A DNA stretch of 7,016 nt from Alphaproteobacteria bacterium (GTDB lineage Bacteria > Pseudomonadota > Alphaproteobacteria > Rhizobiales > Rhizobiaceae). The notes below the pieces were generated by a model. The model ran no database searches and had not been told where the DNA came from. It was given only the letters and a program-made list of their open reading frames with translations. The translations under genes and the position numbers were made by a program. Shown here in pieces: positions 6,121-7,016 of this stretch (the first letter of the stretch is position 1; each line of letters starts with the position of its first letter). Location: NCBI GenBank assembly GCA_017308345.1, contig JAFKFE010000253.1, positions 1-7,016 on the forward strand. Reading direction: 5' to 3'.

Positions 6121-7016
6121 TCAGCCCCAGCACTTGGCCAGGCCTTCCTTGGTATCGATCGACTTCACGCCGTTGGCCGGCTTGTCGGTGACGAGATTGA
6201 CGCCGGTGTCGAAGAAGGTCTTGCCTTCGGTCGGCTTCGGCTTGGTGCCGTCCTTGGCGTATTTCGCGATCGCTTCGATGCCGAGCGCCGCCATCTGCAG
6301 CGGATATTGCTGCGAGGTGGCGCCGATCACGCCCTCGGCCACCGACTTCACGCCCGGGCAGCCGCCGTCGACCGAGACGATCAGCACCTGCTTCTCGAGA
6401 CCGACTGCCTTGAGCGCCTGGTAGGCACCGACGGCGGCCGGCTCATTGATGGTGTGGATGACGTTGATGGTGTTGTCCTTCTGCAGAAGGTTCTCCATCG
6501 CCTTACGGCCGCCTTCCTCATTGCCGTTCGTCACGTCGTGGCCGACGATGCGCGGATCGGTTTCGTCGCCGATCTTGTTGGGGTCCTTCACGTCGATGCC
6601 GTAGCCCATCATGAAGCCCTGGTCGCGCAGCACGTCGACGGTCGGCTGCGAGGGGGTCAGGTCGAGGAAGCCGATCTTGGCGTCCTTGGCCTTGTCGCCG
6701 AGCGTGGCCGCGGCCCAGGCGCCGATCAGCTTGCCGGCTTCGAGGTTGTCGGTCGCGAAAGTGGCGTCGGCGGCATCGATCGGATCGAGCGGGGTGTCGA
6801 GGGCGATCACCAGCAGGCCGGCGTCACGCGCCTTCTTGACGGTCGGCACGATGCCCTTTGTGTCTGAGGCGGTGATCAGGATGCCCTTGGCGCCGTCGGC
6901 GATGCAGCTTTCGATCGCCGCCACCTGACTTTCGCTGTCGCCGTCGATCTTGCCGGCATAGGTCTTGAGGTCGACGCCGAGTTCCTTGGCCTTGGCGGTC
7001 GCGCCCTCCTTCATCT
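6121..7016 (-). CDS. frcB: Periplasmic sugar-binding protein of ABC transporter, C-terminal part (FrcB-like), cut by window edge
   Basis: This is the substrate-binding component of the importer, a type 1 periplasmic binding protein (ribose/xylose/fructose class). About 298 codons are visible; family members are about 320-345 residues, so the signal peptide and first strand lie beyond the window. The ATG at 7012-7014 is internal, since the frame continues to the edge. Counting from that Met, recognisable segments are [19 protein letters not shown] (30-48), [20 protein letters not shown] (67-86), [20 protein letters not shown] (153-172), [14 protein letters not shown] (189-202), [20 protein letters not shown] (213-232) and the C-terminal end KCWG. 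These contain typical sugar-contacting Asp, Asn and Arg positions of the fold, though exact ligand residues cannot be assigned here. Cysteines stand at 37, 219 and 295; a disulfide in the periplasm is possible. The GGCPG motif and the CWG end recall Sinorhizobium FrcB (fructose/mannose/ribose). The family is sure and the substrate is probable. Confidence 0.9.
   Translation of the reverse strand, partial: MKEGATAKAKELGVDLKTYAGKIDGDSESQVAAIESCIADGAKGILITASDTKGIVPTVKKARDAGLLVIALDTPLDPIDAADATFATDNLEAGKLIGAWAAATLGDKAKDAKIGFLDLTPSQPTVDVLRDQGFMMGYGIDVKDPNKIGDETDPRIVGHDVTNGNEEGGRKAMENLLQKDNTINVIHTINEPAAVGAYQALKAVGLEKQVLIVSVDGGCPGVKSVAEGVIGATSQQYPLQMAALGIEAIAKYAKDGTKPKPTEGKTFFDTGVNLVTDKPANGVKSIDTKEGLAKCWG

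Noticed and set aside
4971..6191. Plus-strand open frames opposite the permease and binding-protein genes, including one very rich in His, Asp, Arg and Gly (4971-6191)
   Set aside because: The charged, repetitive composition comes from reading a hydrophobic membrane-protein gene backwards. No metal-binding or other motif is arranged convincingly.

Overview
The window is a stretch of high-GC alphaproteobacterial chromosome in which every supported gene lies on the minus strand. It most likely comes from Hyphomicrobiales, in or near Mesorhizobium or a related rhizobium. That assignment rests on recalled family resemblance and was not checked by a search: the sugar transporter looks like rhizobial FrcBCA, the glycogen genes start in the order glgP-glgB as in the Agrobacterium glgPBCA-pgm cluster, and the glgP-glgB gap holds a palindrome resembling intergenic repeats of rhizobial genomes.

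There are two units, read from high to low coordinates. The first (7016 down to about 4058) is a CUT2-type sugar ABC transporter. It has a periplasmic binding protein cut by the window edge (6121-7016), a 163-bp gap with two hairpins, a membrane permease (4893-5957), and a single-domain ATPase (4108-4890) that starts 2 bp after the permease stop. A 13-bp hairpin (4058-4093) follows and probably ends or attenuates the transcript. The second unit (about 4049 down to 1) is for glycogen metabolism. It has a candidate promoter, a full-length glycogen phosphorylase (1503-3977), a 119-bp gap with two overlapping stem-loops, and the first 461 codons of the glycogen branching enzyme (1-1383), which runs off the window.

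The transporter would import a sugar such as fructose, mannose or ribose using ATP. GlgB builds the alpha-1,6 branches of glycogen, and GlgP releases glucose-1-phosphate from it. The two units look separately transcribed, so their link is carbon supply and storage rather than a shared operon. In this class of bacteria glgC, glgA and pgm would be expected beyond the left edge.

The genes are ordinary, intact housekeeping or accessory-metabolism genes, and I see no undescribed system. The points worth a second look are in the gaps: the hairpin between binding protein and permease, the two mutually exclusive stem-loops between glgP and glgB, and a possible 10-codon leader ORF overlapping the glgP start. 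The long open frames on the plus strand are GC-driven shadows of the minus-strand genes.
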